From the NCBI GenBank assembly GCA_024233975.1, contig JACKOX010000006.1, positions 1 to 64,000 on the forward strand: DNA of 64,000 nucleotides, written 5' to 3'. Below, piece after piece: positions 28,570 through 38,190 of the stretch (positions within the stretch are counted from its first letter, which is position 1; each line of letters begins with the position of its first letter). The notes beneath the pieces were generated by a model that did not search any database, was not told the origin of the DNA, and was given only the letters and a program-made list of their open reading frames with translations. The translations under genes were made by a program, and so were the position numbers. The DNA is from Rhodanobacteraceae bacterium. GTDB lineage: Bacteria > Pseudomonadota > Gammaproteobacteria > Xanthomonadales > Xanthomonadaceae.

Positions 28570-29163
28570 ATGACAACCCGTTTCCGCGCCTCACTGCTGG
28601 CCTCCGCTCTCCTTTTCGCCGGCAGCGCCGTCGCCGCACCGGTCACCTACACGCTGGACCCCGGTCATACCCAGGTCTTCGCCACATGGACGCACATGGG
28701 CTTTTCCAAGCCCAGCGCCGGCTTCCCGATCGGCAGCGGCACCCTCAACTGGGACGCGGAGAACCCGACTGCATCGTCGGTGAGTGTCGAGTTCCCGATG
28801 GGAAAAATCACCACCCTGGTGCCGAAGCTGGACGAACACCTGTCCGCCGCGGATTTCTTCGACGTGGCGCAGTTCCCGAGTGCGCGCTTTGAAAGCACTG
28901 CCGTCGAGGTCGCCGATGGTGAAGGCCACTACCGCGTTACCGGCACCCTGACGATCAAAGACCAGAGCAAGCCGGTCACGCTCGACGTCCAGCTCAACGG
29001 CAGCGGCGAACACCCGATGCGCAAGGTGCCGGCCATTGGATTCAATGCCACCGCCACCATCAAACGCTCTGACTTCGGCGTTGGCGCCTATGCCCCGGCC
29101 GTCAGCGACGAGATCGAGCTGCACATCACCACCGAAGCCGTGGCGGCCAAGCCGGCTCCATGA
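28570..29163 (+). CDS. YceI-like periplasmic protein
   Basis: A 197-residue secreted lipocalin-like protein. It has a signal peptide (about 1-22, ending AVAA), then the YceI fold: YTLDPGHTQVFATWTHMGFS near the start, LDEHLSAADFFDVAQFPSARF in the middle and a C-terminal KRSDFGVGAYAPAVSDEI. Members bind isoprenoid-type lipids such as polyprenols. The ATGA at its 3' end is shared with the pirin gene, suggesting an operon. The ligand here is not known. Confidence 0.9.
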   Translation: MTTRFRASLLASALLFAGSAVAAPVTYTLDPGHTQVFATWTHMGFSKPSAGFPIGSGTLNWDAENPTASSVSVEFPMGKITTLVPKLDEHLSAADFFDVAQFPSARFESTAVEVADGEGHYRVTGTLTIKDQSKPVTLDVQLNGSGEHPMRKVPAIGFNATATIKRSDFGVGAYAPAVSDEIELHITTEAVAAKPAP

Positions 29164-30045
29164 GCGATGCGATCCAGCAGCGCATGCCGGGGCACCGGCA
29201 CGATGTCGGCGGCGGTTTCAGCGTCCATCGCGTGCTGCCGGGATCGCCGCGTCGCGCCATCGGCCCGTTCGTCTTCATCGACTACTTCGGGCCGACCACG
29301 CTGCCGCCGGAGCGGCCGATGGACGTGCGTCCGCATCCGCACATCGGCCTGTCCACGCTGACCTACCTCTGGCAGGGCCGCATCCACCATCGCGACGGGC
29401 TGGGCTCGGATGTCCGCATCGAGCCCGGCGCCGTCAACTGGATGACCGCCGGCCGCGGCATCGTGCACTCCGAACGCACGGCGGAAGCGGATCGCGGCAA
29501 ACCGCTGCCGATCCACGGCCTGCAGCTGTGGCTGGCCCTGCCGCTGGACCAGGAGGAGGTCGAACCGGCGTTCTCGCATACGCCAGCCGACGCGCTGCCG
29601 AGCTTCACCGTGAACGACGCCCGCATCACGCTGGCGGCGGGTTGCCGCACCGGGATCGGCAGCGGTTCGCACTGGAGCAATTGTTGTTGATCAGCCGACC
29701 TGCGCATCCCGGCGGGCGCACGGCTGCACGTTGCCGCAGGACGTCGGTCAGCGCGCATTGATGGTGATCGACGGCGAGGCGGACGGCGAATGGTGAGGGC
29801 GCTCAACGCCGGTGAACTGGCGATCTTCACTCCCGGCGAGGCGTGGTTTCGCCGGCGCCGACTCGCCGCCGTGCGAACCGTAGCGGCTCATCCGCTGGAC
29901 GCGCTGCGCGCTACCTTTGTGGAACTTCGTTTCCAGCCGCGAGGCGCGCATCCAGCAGGCCGTGACGAGTGGCAGGCGAAGCACTACGCGATGGTTGAAG
30001 GCGACGGAAGAATTCATCCCACTGCCAACCAGAAACCCTCGCCGC
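29160..30045 (+). pseudogene. Frameshifted pirin-family gene
   Basis: The first 176 codons are intact and encode the N-terminal pirin cupin: FVFIDYFGP, then RPHPHIGLSTLTYLWQG and MTAGRGIVHSERT, with likely metal ligands His and Glu in these motifs. The frame stops at 29690, but the second half continues in other frames: LRIPAGARLHVA near 29703, LNAGELAIFTPGEA near 29805, and EEFIPLP near 30010 at the end. At least three indels are needed. Pirins are nuclear-like cupins with proposed quercetinase or regulatory activity. As given, only the N-terminal half could be made. Confidence 0.7.
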
Positions 30046-30085
30046 ACGTCCACCGGTGTTGCTGAAGCCTGAGTAGCTGTCCGCG

Positions 30086-30670
30086 TCAAAGCGCGAACAG
30101 GCTGACGCCCGGCACCAGCCGCAGCGACAGCGACGCCAGCGCGGTGCCGATCACGCCAGCCGCCAGCACGTCGCTGGGATAGTGCAGCCCCAGCACCACG
30201 CGCGAAGCGCCCACCAGCACGGTGAACGGGAGTAGCAGCCAGGCCAGCAGCGGCTCATAGGCCAGAGCGACGAGGGTGAAGCTCACGGCATGCAGCGTGT
30301 GACCCGACGGGAAGCTGAATTCGTCCAGCGGCGGTACGCGGGCGATGATGCCTTCGTGCTCGCGGAATGGACGCGGCCGCCGCGTCCAGCGTTTGAGGCC
30401 GCGATACATCAGCAGCGCAATGCCGCTGGTTGCAAGCATGTGCAGAGCGCCCTGAAGCCCGCGGCCGCCACCAAAGAGCGCCATCACGGCCATCAGCGAG
30501 TACCAGAACACACCATCGCCGAGTCGGCTGACGGTCGAGAACAGCGCCGTCGCCCAGCGCCGCGCGGCCCAGCGGTTGGCCAGCAGGCAAAGTCGCCACT
30601 CGCCGCTGTGCGCGGTGAGACGCTGCCAGCTGCTCATCGGTGACATCAGCGAGGGCGTGGGCTTGTTCAT
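30086..30670 (-). CDS. PAP2 family membrane phosphatase
   Basis: A 194-residue polytopic phosphatase. The three PAP2 motifs are visible: KRWTRRPRP (K-x6-RP), PSGHT with the preceding FSF, and SRVVLGLHYPSDV (SR-x5-H-x3-D). It should dephosphorylate a lipid phosphate or undecaprenyl pyrophosphate at the membrane. The start overlaps the glycosyltransferase stop by four bases, so a linked role in glycolipid or cell-envelope metabolism is inferred. It is the second gene of that unit. Confidence 0.9.
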   Translation of the reverse strand: MNKPTPSLMSPMSSWQRLTAHSGEWRLCLLANRWAARRWATALFSTVSRLGDGVFWYSLMAVMALFGGGRGLQGALHMLATSGIALLMYRGLKRWTRRPRPFREHEGIIARVPPLDEFSFPSGHTLHAVSFTLVALAYEPLLAWLLLPFTVLVGASRVVLGLHYPSDVLAAGVIGTALASLSLRLVPGVSLFAL

Positions 30671-31827
30671 GCGGCACTGGCCCTAGCTTCAACGAGTTCG
30701 TTCAGCAATGCATCGAAGTGCTCGGTCACCGCGTCCGGGGTCAGCTCCCTGACGCTTTCGAAGGCGCGCTGACCCATGGCGCGGCAGCCATCGAGGCTCG
30801 AACCGACATGCAGGACGGCATCGACAAAGGCTTCCTCGTCGGCGAATCCGACCGTGCGCCCGGTGTCACCGCTGTCGATGTGTTCGCGCGCCGCGCCGTA
30901 GTCGAAGGCGACCACCGCCAGCCCGCTGGCCATGGCTTCCATGGTCACGTTGCCGAAGGTTTCAGTCAGGCTCGGGAACACGAACAGGTCGCCGCTGGCG
31001 TAATGCTTCGACAGGGCCTCGCCGCGAAGGGCACCGGTGAAAACAACTTCCGGATTGGCCCTCTGCAGCGACTCCCGCGCCGGGCCATCGCCGACGATGA
31101 CCAGCTTCAGTTCCGGATTGCGCGCCTTCAACTGCGTGTAGCTTTCCAGCAGCAGCTCAAGGTTCTTTTCCGGCGCCAGTCTGCCGACATGCAGCATGAC
31201 CAGCTGGTCGGGACTGACGCCCCAGGAGGCACGCAGGGATTCGTCGCGGTGCGACGGATTGAAGGCAACGGTGTCCACCGCGCGACGCAGCAGTCGCACG
31301 CGGCTGAAGCCCGAATCCGTCAGCTGCTTCTGCAGCTCGCCGGTTGGCACCAGGGTGGCGTCGCCGCGATTGTGGAAGCGACGCAGGTAGGCAAACACCG
31401 ACGAGGTCAGGAAGCCGACGCCATAGTGGCGCGCAAAGTCGTCGAAACGCGTGTGGAAACCAGTGGCGGCAGGAATGCCGCGACGCGCAGCGGTCTGCAC
31501 CGCGCTGCGGCCCAGCGGACCTTCGGTCGCCACGTAGATCGCCTGCGGCGGATCCACGCGCCAGCCGCGACTCAGGGCACGGCCGGCTGGCAGGCCGAAG
31601 CGCAGCCCCGGATAGCGCGGCAAGCCGAGTCCGGGCAACGCATATTCGCGCCAGCCGTATTCGGTGACCGTCATCGCCTCGCCATCACCGCGCTCGCCCG
31701 ACTGCCGCGGCCGCCACACCGCCAGCTCGTGCCCACGCGACTGCAACCCGCGCGCGAGGGCGTGCACGGTCAGGGCAACACCGTTGATTTCGGGCGGCCA
31801 GGTTTCGGTGACGATATCGATGCGCAT
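30667..31827 (-). CDS. Glycosyltransferase family 4 protein
   Basis: A 386-residue retaining GT-B glycosyltransferase. The N-terminal TETWPPEINGVALTVHALARGL contains the acceptor-side glycine loop. The C-terminal nucleotide-sugar domain has LVMLHVGRLAPEKNLELLLE and FPSLTETFGNVTMEAMASG, including the E-x7-E motif. Relatives make digalactosyl, glucuronosyl or mannosyl lipids. The start at 31827 (MRIDIVTE) is preferred; a start at 31857 is possible. It forms an operon with PAP2 and is divergent from purN. Confidence 0.88.
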   Translation of the reverse strand: MRIDIVTETWPPEINGVALTVHALARGLQSRGHELAVWRPRQSGERGDGEAMTVTEYGWREYALPGLGLPRYPGLRFGLPAGRALSRGWRVDPPQAIYVATEGPLGRSAVQTAARRGIPAATGFHTRFDDFARHYGVGFLTSSVFAYLRRFHNRGDATLVPTGELQKQLTDSGFSRVRLLRRAVDTVAFNPSHRDESLRASWGVSPDQLVMLHVGRLAPEKNLELLLESYTQLKARNPELKLVIVGDGPARESLQRANPEVVFTGALRGEALSKHYASGDLFVFPSLTETFGNVTMEAMASGLAVVAFDYGAAREHIDSGDTGRTVGFADEEAFVDAVLHVGSSLDGCRAMGQRAFESVRELTPDAVTEHFDALLNELVEARASAA

Positions 31828-31984
31828 GGTCAGCGGTCTGGTGAACTTGGCTGCCATGCTGGCCCGCCTGCATGAAAAGCAGTTGGCGAAGGGATGACGT
31901 TTGTGTGACGCCATTCCCGCCACGACAGCAATCCGCTCGCCGTGTCAGGGGATAATGTGGCCCCAGTCCCCACTGTTCACGCGC

Positions 31985-32668
31985 ATGCCCTCGATGTCAC
32001 CGCCCCGCCGACTGGCCGTCCTCGCCTCCGGTCAGGGCAGCAATTTCGCCGCCGTGCTCGCCGCCATCAACGACCAGCGCATCGCGGGCGAAGTGGTTGG
32101 CCTGCTCTCCAACAAACCCGACTGCGGCGCCGTAGCCATCGCACGCGACGCAGGCATCCCGATCTGGAGCAGCCGGCCGGCGGACCACGCCAGCCGCGAA
32201 GCCTTCGATGAATCGCTGTTTACGGAACTCGACCGCATTCAGCCCGAACTCATCCTCTGCGCCGGCTACATGCGCATCATTGGCGATTCATTCGTCGAAC
32301 GCTGGACCGGCCGCATGATCAACCTCCATCCGTCACTGCTTCCCGCCTACCCCGGCCTGCATACGCACGCGCGTGCGCTGGCCGACGGCGTGCGCGAACA
32401 CGGCGCCAGCGTACATTTCGTGACGCCGGAACTCGACGGCGGCCCGGTGATCGCGCAGGCGCGCATTGCGGTGACCGAAAGCGACACGCCCGAATCGCTG
32501 GCCGAACGGCTGCGCCCGCGCGAACATGCCCTGTTCTGCGCAGTGACGTCCGCCATCTGCGATGGCCGCGTCGGCTGGGCGAACGGACAGGTCAGCCACC
32601 GCGGCAGCGCCCTCCGCGCGCCACTGCTGCTGGATCGCAACGACCAGCTCGCGGAGCAGCCGGCATGA
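31985..32668 (+). CDS. purN: Phosphoribosylglycinamide formyltransferase PurN
   Basis: A 227-residue enzyme that formylates GAR with 10-formyl-THF. Landmarks are RLAVLASGQGSNFAAVL, the catalytic INLHPSLLPAYPGLHTHARAL with the His-Pro-Ser loop, and HFVTPELDGGPVIAQA carrying the active-site Asp. The start could be 31985 or the next ATG at 31994. A GATAAT hexamer at 31951-31956 may be its -10 element. It is not adjacent to purM, which lies 3.5 kb upstream. Confidence 0.95.
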   Translation: MPSMSPPRRLAVLASGQGSNFAAVLAAINDQRIAGEVVGLLSNKPDCGAVAIARDAGIPIWSSRPADHASREAFDESLFTELDRIQPELILCAGYMRIIGDSFVERWTGRMINLHPSLLPAYPGLHTHARALADGVREHGASVHFVTPELDGGPVIAQARIAVTESDTPESLAERLRPREHALFCAVTSAICDGRVGWANGQVSHRGSALRAPLLLDRNDQLAEQPA

Positions 32669-33405
32669 TGCGATTGCCGGCATTTCTCGCTTCACTGGTG
32701 ATGGCCACCGGCGCCATGGCCGCCGACACGGCTGCCACGCAAAGGATCGTCATCGAACCGTTCACCGCGCACTACGCGGTCTACATGGATGGCCAGCAGC
32801 GCGGTGAAAGCACCATTCGCCTGGAACGCACCGACCGGGGGAGTTGGCGCTACAGCGTCTCGGCCGAAGGCACCAGTGGCATGGCTCGACTGGCCGGCTT
32901 CGAAGCCGACGACCGCAGCGAGTTCGACATTGGCGCTGATGGCGAACTGCGCCTGCAGTGGATGGAAAGCCGCAGCAAGGCGCTGTTCAAGTCACGCAAG
33001 GTCAGCGCTGATTTCGACTGGAGCGAGCGACTGGCAATCTGGTCCGGCGACCTCAAGGATGATCGTCGCGCGCCCACGCCGCTGTCCGACAAGGCGGTGA
33101 ACAGCTCGCTGCTGAATCTCGCCCTGGCCCTGGATGCGGCGAAAGCTGGCGACAACCAGGTTTTCCGCTACCAGATGCTCGACCGCGGCAGCAGCAAGGA
33201 GGTCGAGTACGTGGCACAGCGGATGGCTTCCGTCGAGGTGCCAGCCGGACGCTTCGAGGCACGTCCGATGCGTCGCGACCGCCGCGACAAGGATCGCGTG
33301 GTCACCGCCTGGTACGCGCCCAACCTGCCGCCGACACCGGTTCGCCTGCTGCAGACCGACAACGGCAAGCCGCGCTACGAGCTGCGACTGCTGCGAATCG
33401 ACTGA
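32665..33405 (+). CDS. DUF3108 domain protein
   Basis: A 246-residue exported protein with a signal peptide (about 1-20, ending AMAAD). The DUF3108 core shows FTAHYAVYMDGQQRGESTIRL at the start and YEVEYVAQ-like strands later, ending in NGKPRYELRLLRID. Members are predicted beta-rich periplasmic or outer-membrane proteins of unknown function. The start overlaps the purN stop by four bases (ATGA), and purN-DUF3108 pairing occurs in related genomes. Confidence 0.85.
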   Translation: MMRLPAFLASLVMATGAMAADTAATQRIVIEPFTAHYAVYMDGQQRGESTIRLERTDRGSWRYSVSAEGTSGMARLAGFEADDRSEFDIGADGELRLQWMESRSKALFKSRKVSADFDWSERLAIWSGDLKDDRRAPTPLSDKAVNSSLLNLALALDAAKAGDNQVFRYQMLDRGSSKEVEYVAQRMASVEVPAGRFEARPMRRDRRDKDRVVTAWYAPNLPPTPVRLLQTDNGKPRYELRLLRID

Positions 33406-33502
33406 TCCAGTCCGAATTAACCCGGCCGAAGTGCCGGCACAGGCGGTCGCTGACGCGCCGCCTCGGCTACCATGCAGGCAGAATTCTGCAACGGAGCACA
33501 CC

Positions 33503-33862
33503 ATGTCCACGCGTTATTTCATTCGACTGCCCGATCCGGAACAGGCCCGCGGCAGCGACGCAGAGCTTTCCTTCACCGCGCACGGCGCCGACGGATTTGC
33601 CGAACAGCTGCAGGCCGCGCTGCGCAGTGACGCGCTCTACGAGCGCTGGAAAACCCGGCAGCCGCGCGACGAGGACGAGGATGCCGATGAGGGCAGTGAT
33701 CCGCTGGCGGCCACCGATCCTGGCGCCACCGTCAGCGGCGAACAGAGCGACCTCTCGATCGACCTCGTAGTCACCACGGCGCTTTCCGGTCATGTGCTGA
33801 AGCACCGGCTGCGCATCCTTGCCGGCTCGCACTGGGAGCTGCGCGACGTCCGGGACGCGTGA
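33503..33862 (+). CDS. Small hypothetical protein with acidic linker
   Basis: A 119-residue soluble protein that I do not recognise. The N-terminus MSTRYFIRLPDPEQARG and C-terminus HRLRILAGSHWELRDVRDA look folded, with an acidic low-complexity stretch (DEDEDADEGSD) near residue 57. The start is preceded by a CGGAG ribosome-binding site and by a TACCAT hexamer (33468-33473) that could be its -10. It appears to be a lineage-specific protein. No context suggests its job. Confidence 0.65.
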   Translation: MSTRYFIRLPDPEQARGSDAELSFTAHGADGFAEQLQAALRSDALYERWKTRQPRDEDEDADEGSDPLAATDPGATVSGEQSDLSIDLVVTTALSGHVLKHRLRILAGSHWELRDVRDA

Positions 33863-33960
33863 CGACAAGAGGCGTCGCTGGAACCGGGCTGGACCGGGAA
33901 CGGCTCCACAACGGGAAGGCGAAAACCAAGGGCTCGATCACGTCCCGCCGAGGCGTGAAA

Positions 33961-35322
33961 TCAGTGCTTCGCGGATTCCCCGGAGGAGCCCGGCGTTTTG
34001 ACGGGAGCCTCGACCCACAGCAGACCACGCAGGCTCCCGGCGGCAAAACCGGTTGCCTCGTCGTCCGGATAACGCGAGCGGATCCGCTCGGTCAGCTCGG
34101 CGCTCACGGAAGGACCGTGGCAGATCAGGCAGGGCCCCTCGGTCTGGAGGCCTAGCGCCGTCCGATAGCTGGAACCGTCAGGTGCAAGGGCTGCATACCG
34201 CATATCCCCTGCCGGCTCGCCATCCGCGACTCGGCGCTGGAAGTCCCGTAACGCGTCCGCAGCCCACGCCGGACCCGCGTTGGCCGGGTTGCGCAGGCGA
34301 ACCCCGACACGGCCGAGCGCCACATCATGCGCCGACCCGACTTCGGCCGCGATGCGCGGCGCATCCTGATGACACACGTCGACAGCCGCCAAAGGCCCAC
34401 CCGACTTCATCGCGCTCATCAGCGTCTGCCGCAGGCGCGTGGCGAATTCTGTCGCCGCAGCCTCGGCGCGCACATGCTCCGATTGCTGATCGACCGCTCC
34501 CGGATGGACGATATAGTGCTGATGCAGTGCTTCCAGCCGGCCGTCGGCACGCATGGCCTCGAGGCCGCGATTGAAGGCGGTGACGATCGCCTCCGTACGC
34601 CGTGACTTTCGCGAGAATGCGACGTGCAGGGGAAAGTCCCGCAGCACCGGAAACATCGGTTCGATGAGTTCGGCGTAGTCCGGGTAGTGGTTGCGGATCA
34701 GGTATTCGGCGACGCGAAGATCGATGACCGCGAGGTCGACCTGTCCGTCAACCAGTTCGCGCAGCACGGCGGCATCGTCGTTGACCTCCTCCCTGTCGAG
34801 GTAGTCCGCGGCGTCCAGCTCCGGCGTGTTGAGGTAGCCGCGGACGACGCCAACGCGCTTTCCGCTCAGTCCGCGCAACGCCGCTTCCGGGTCAACGCCG
34901 GGATCGGCGGCGAAGGCGAGGTCGTCGCCACGACGCTTGTACATCACCAGCGGCCCGCCGGGGAACGGATCGGAGAACTGGAAGCGGTCGAAGCGGCTGG
35001 GCTGCAGGTAGGCCGGCATCAGGCCATCGACCTCGCCGCTGGCGACCAGATACAGACCACGCGTCCAGGGATAGAAGTCGATCTGGACCGGCAGCCCCTG
35101 CTCCTCGAAAACCGCGCGCACGACCACCGCGGCGTAACCCTGGTCCGGCAATCCGGAACCGACATACGGCGGCCATTCCAGCGTCGCGAGTCGTACCGGA
35201 AGGTTGGCCGGGACCTCCCCGGGCGCGCCGTCCGGGGCTGCACCCTCGGCCCTTGTGGCAGCGAGCAAAAGGGCGAATGCGCACAATGGAAACAAGGCAA
35301 GGACTGGTCGCGGGATGTTCAT
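33961..35322 (-). CDS. Periplasmic solute-binding domain fused to c-type haem domain
   Basis: A 453-residue exported protein with a signal peptide (about 1-28). Residues 43-275 form a type 3 extracellular solute-binding domain: LATLEWPPYVGSGLPDQGYA, FYPWTRGLYLVASGEVDGLM, a hinge GLSGKRVGVVRGYLN and VDLAVIDLRVAEYLI. Residues 292-440 match the DUF3365/Tll0287-like haem domain, including C317 and the haem site C398-x2-C401-H402 (CLICH). No transmembrane helix follows, so it would be a soluble periplasmic protein able to bind a ligand and a haem. The gene starts 3 bases after the ppc stop, so co-transcription with PEP carboxylase is very likely. Function is unknown; ligand-linked redox sensing is inferred. 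Confidence 0.82.
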   Translation of the reverse strand: MNIPRPVLALFPLCAFALLLAATRAEGAAPDGAPGEVPANLPVRLATLEWPPYVGSGLPDQGYAAVVVRAVFEEQGLPVQIDFYPWTRGLYLVASGEVDGLMPAYLQPSRFDRFQFSDPFPGGPLVMYKRRGDDLAFAADPGVDPEAALRGLSGKRVGVVRGYLNTPELDAADYLDREEVNDDAAVLRELVDGQVDLAVIDLRVAEYLIRNHYPDYAELIEPMFPVLRDFPLHVAFSRKSRRTEAIVTAFNRGLEAMRADGRLEALHQHYIVHPGAVDQQSEHVRAEAAATEFATRLRQTLMSAMKSGGPLAAVDVCHQDAPRIAAEVGSAHDVALGRVGVRLRNPANAGPAWAADALRDFQRRVADGEPAGDMRYAALAPDGSSYRTALGLQTEGPCLICHGPSVSAELTERIRSRYPDDEATGFAAGSLRGLLWVEAPVKTPGSSGESAKH

Positions 35323-35325
35323 TGT

Positions 35326-38094
35326 CTATCCAGTGTTCTGCACGCCCGCCGAGATGCCGTTGACCGTCGCCGCCAGCGCTTCGAACAGGCTGGTGTCCTC
35401 GCGGCCGCCCTGGCGCCAGCGACGCAGCAGGTCGACCTGCAGCAGGCTGATCGGGTCGACGTAGGGATTGCGCAGGCGGATCGACAGGGCGAGGCGATAG
35501 TCCCTGGCCAGCAGCGAATCCTCGCCCTTGATGCGCAGGATGGCGTCTCGGCAGCGCTCGAACTCGTCGCGGATCAGCGGGTACATGCTGGCGTGCAGGT
35601 CGCCGGCCAGTTCCGAGTAGCGCTCGAACACATCGAGATCGGACTTCGCCAGCACCATCTCCACGTCGTCCACCAGCGTGGCGAAGAACGGCCATTCGCG
35701 GGCCATGGTCGCCAACTGTTCCTCGCCGAACCGTTCGATGCCCTGCGCCAGCGCGGTGCCGACGCCATACCAGGCAGTGAGCCCGGCGCGATTCTGCGAC
35801 CACGAGAACACCCACGGAATCGCGCGCAGCGAGGAAATGCCCGCCTGCTCGCCGGCAGCACGCTTGGGTGGTCGCGAGCTGATGTTGAGGCGCTCGATCA
35901 CATCGATGGGCGTGGCTTCGCGGAAATAACGCACGAAGTCCGGATGCTCGTGCACCAGTGCGCGGAAACAGTCGCGCGACGCATTGGCCATCACCGTCAT
36001 TGCCGCGCGCCACTGCACTTCGCGCGGCTCCGGCGGACGCGGCCGCAACGTGGCGCGCAGGACCGCGCCGGTGGCCTGCTCCAGGTTGCGCAGGGCAATC
36101 GCGCGGATGCCGTACTTGCGGTGGATCACCTCGCCCTGTTCAGTCAGGCGCAGATAGCCATCCACCGAGCCGCGCGGTGCGGCGATCACGGCGCGCTCGG
36201 TCTTGCCACCGCCACGGCTGATGGAACCGCCGCGACCATGGAAGAAGGCAATGCGGATGCCGCGCTCGTGCGCCAGCGTGGTCAGTGCGATCTGCGTCTG
36301 CTGCAACGCCCAGCGCGAAGCCATCAGGCCGCCGTCCTTGGCGCTGTCGGAATAGCCGAGCATGACGACCTGACGATCACCGCGTGCACGCAGGTGCTCG
36401 CGGTAATGCGGATCATCGAACAGCGACACCAGCACGTCGGCGGCACCGTTGAGGTCATCCACGGTTTCGAACAGCGGCGCCACGTCCAGCGGCACGCGAT
36501 CGTGTGCGTCGGCAAGGCCAGCCAGTCGCGCCAGATAGAGCACGGCCAACGCGTCGGCGGCACTGCGACTCATGCTGACGATATAGGGACCCAACGCTTC
36601 GGTACCGTAGCGCTGGCGCGCCTCGGCAACCTCACGGAAGACAGCCAGCACGCGATCGGACTGTTCGCCGGGTCTGGGCTGCTGCGACGCCGTGTCCAGC
36701 AGGTCACGCAGGCGACCGGCACGCTCGCCTGCGTCGCGCTCCGGCCAATCGGCGTCGCCGGTCTGTTCGGCCAGGGTCAGGTCGTGGATGCGCGAATCCT
36801 GGCGCATGTCGAGCGTCGCCAAGTGGAAGCCGAAACAGGCCACGCGACGCTGCAGCCGGCGCACGGCGAAACCACCGGCATGCAGCCCACGGTTCTGCTG
36901 CAGGCCGTCAGCGATCAGGTCGACATCGGCACGGAAGGCGCGCGCATCCGGATACGCCGCGGCATTGCCTTCCAGCGTGGCATGCAGTCGCGCCCGCATC
37001 AGCGCCAAGAAGTGGCGATAGGGCATTTCCTGGATGCGCGGGTTGTCGCTTTCCACGGCATCCGGCAACAGGTTGGAGTATTCACGGGTGCGCGCCTGCA
37101 GCGCTTCGCTGACATCGACGCGGCTGGTGGACTGGCTGAGCAGCTGCGCCAGATGCGCCAATTCGCGGCTGTAGTTGGCGATGACCTGCGCGCGCTGGTA
37201 ACCGAGCGCGGCGCGGATGGTGTCGGCGCCGACATTCGGGTTGCCGTCCATGTCGCCGCCCACCCAACTGCCGAAGGCAATCATCGGCGGTAGCTCGCCA
37301 ATGTCACCAAAGCTGTCACCGAGCGCGTCGTCGAAGACTTCGTGGAACACCGGCAGCACGCGGTAGAGAACGTCGGACAGGTAGAAGCCGACATGCTCCA
37401 TTTCGTCGGCGACGGTCGGGCGCGTCGGTGGCGACTCCGCCGTCTGCCAGGCCGCCGTCAATGCCATGCGCATGCGTTCGCGATCCACGCGGCGCTCCTG
37501 CGGCGTGCGGTCGCCATCGATGTCGGCCACCAGGCATTCGACGATCAGCTGCTCCTTCTCCAGCAGCGCGCGGCGCAGGGCCTCGGTGGGATGGGCGGTG
37601 AACACCGGCTCGACGCGCAGGCTGGCCAGGCAGTCGCGCAATTCATCAGCCGTCACACCATCATTTTTCAGCTGGGTCAGCACCGCCTGCAGCCCACCCG
37701 GCTGCGCTTCGGCACCGGCCTTCTGGTAGTCACGGCGTCGGCGGATGCGGTGCACGCGCTCTGCCAGATTGACCGCACCGAAATAGGCCGCGAAAGCACG
37801 CACCAGCGCGGCGGCTTCGTCCTGCGACAGATCGGCGATCAGCCCGGCGACGTCATCCATCGGTGCGCCGCGCTCACGCCGCGCGATGGCCGCACGGCGC
37901 AGCGCTTCCACGCGCTCGAAGAAGGCTTCGCCGCGCTGCTCGGCGAGCATTTCGCCGACCAGGGCACCCAGTCGACCAACATCGCGCCGCAGGGCGACAT
38001 CGGTTTCGGCGAAGCGGATTTCACGCAGGGCGTCGGCATCACCGTTGACCTGCATCGAGTGGTTGCTGTTGTCAGACTGCATGTCGTTGCTCAT
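35326..38094 (-). CDS. ppc: Phosphoenolpyruvate carboxylase
   Basis: A 922-residue enzyme that carboxylates PEP to oxaloacetate, refilling the TCA cycle. The catalytic His is in VFTAHPTEA and the glycine-rich PEP loop is FHGRGGSISRGGG. The PRGSVDGYLRLTEQGE region, the WVFSWSQNR motif and the exact C-terminal QNTG are all present. The length is normal for the bacterial enzyme. The minus-strand sequence TAGGCT (38101-38106) lies six bases before the ATG without an evident ribosome-binding site. Confidence 0.97.
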   Translation of the reverse strand: MSNDMQSDNSNHSMQVNGDADALREIRFAETDVALRRDVGRLGALVGEMLAEQRGEAFFERVEALRRAAIARRERGAPMDDVAGLIADLSQDEAAALVRAFAAYFGAVNLAERVHRIRRRRDYQKAGAEAQPGGLQAVLTQLKNDGVTADELRDCLASLRVEPVFTAHPTEALRRALLEKEQLIVECLVADIDGDRTPQERRVDRERMRMALTAAWQTAESPPTRPTVADEMEHVGFYLSDVLYRVLPVFHEVFDDALGDSFGDIGELPPMIAFGSWVGGDMDGNPNVGADTIRAALGYQRAQVIANYSRELAHLAQLLSQSTSRVDVSEALQARTREYSNLLPDAVESDNPRIQEMPYRHFLALMRARLHATLEGNAAAYPDARAFRADVDLIADGLQQNRGLHAGGFAVRRLQRRVACFGFHLATLDMRQDSRIHDLTLAEQTGDADWPERDAGERAGRLRDLLDTASQQPRPGEQSDRVLAVFREVAEARQRYGTEALGPYIVSMSRSAADALAVLYLARLAGLADAHDRVPLDVAPLFETVDDLNGAADVLVSLFDDPHYREHLRARGDRQVVMLGYSDSAKDGGLMASRWALQQTQIALTTLAHERGIRIAFFHGRGGSISRGGGKTERAVIAAPRGSVDGYLRLTEQGEVIHRKYGIRAIALRNLEQATGAVLRATLRPRPPEPREVQWRAAMTVMANASRDCFRALVHEHPDFVRYFREATPIDVIERLNISSRPPKRAAGEQAGISSLRAIPWVFSWSQNRAGLTAWYGVGTALAQGIERFGEEQLATMAREWPFFATLVDDVEMVLAKSDLDVFERYSELAGDLHASMYPLIRDEFERCRDAILRIKGEDSLLARDYRLALSIRLRNPYVDPISLLQVDLLRRWRQGGREDTSLFEALAATVNGISAGVQNTG

Positions 38095-38190
38095 CCGCGA
38101 AGCCTACAACGATTGCGCGAAACCGCGCTTGGCGTTCGTCGATGGCGCGCTGACGCTACACTGCCGGGCACCGCACGTGGAATTCGGCTT

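Noticed and set aside
34624..37293. Very long open frame on the plus strand opposite ppc
   Set aside because: It is the antisense shadow of the clearly conserved ppc and solute-binding/haem genes; its composition is Arg/His/Gln-rich as expected from a GC-rich complement, and it has no recognisable domain.
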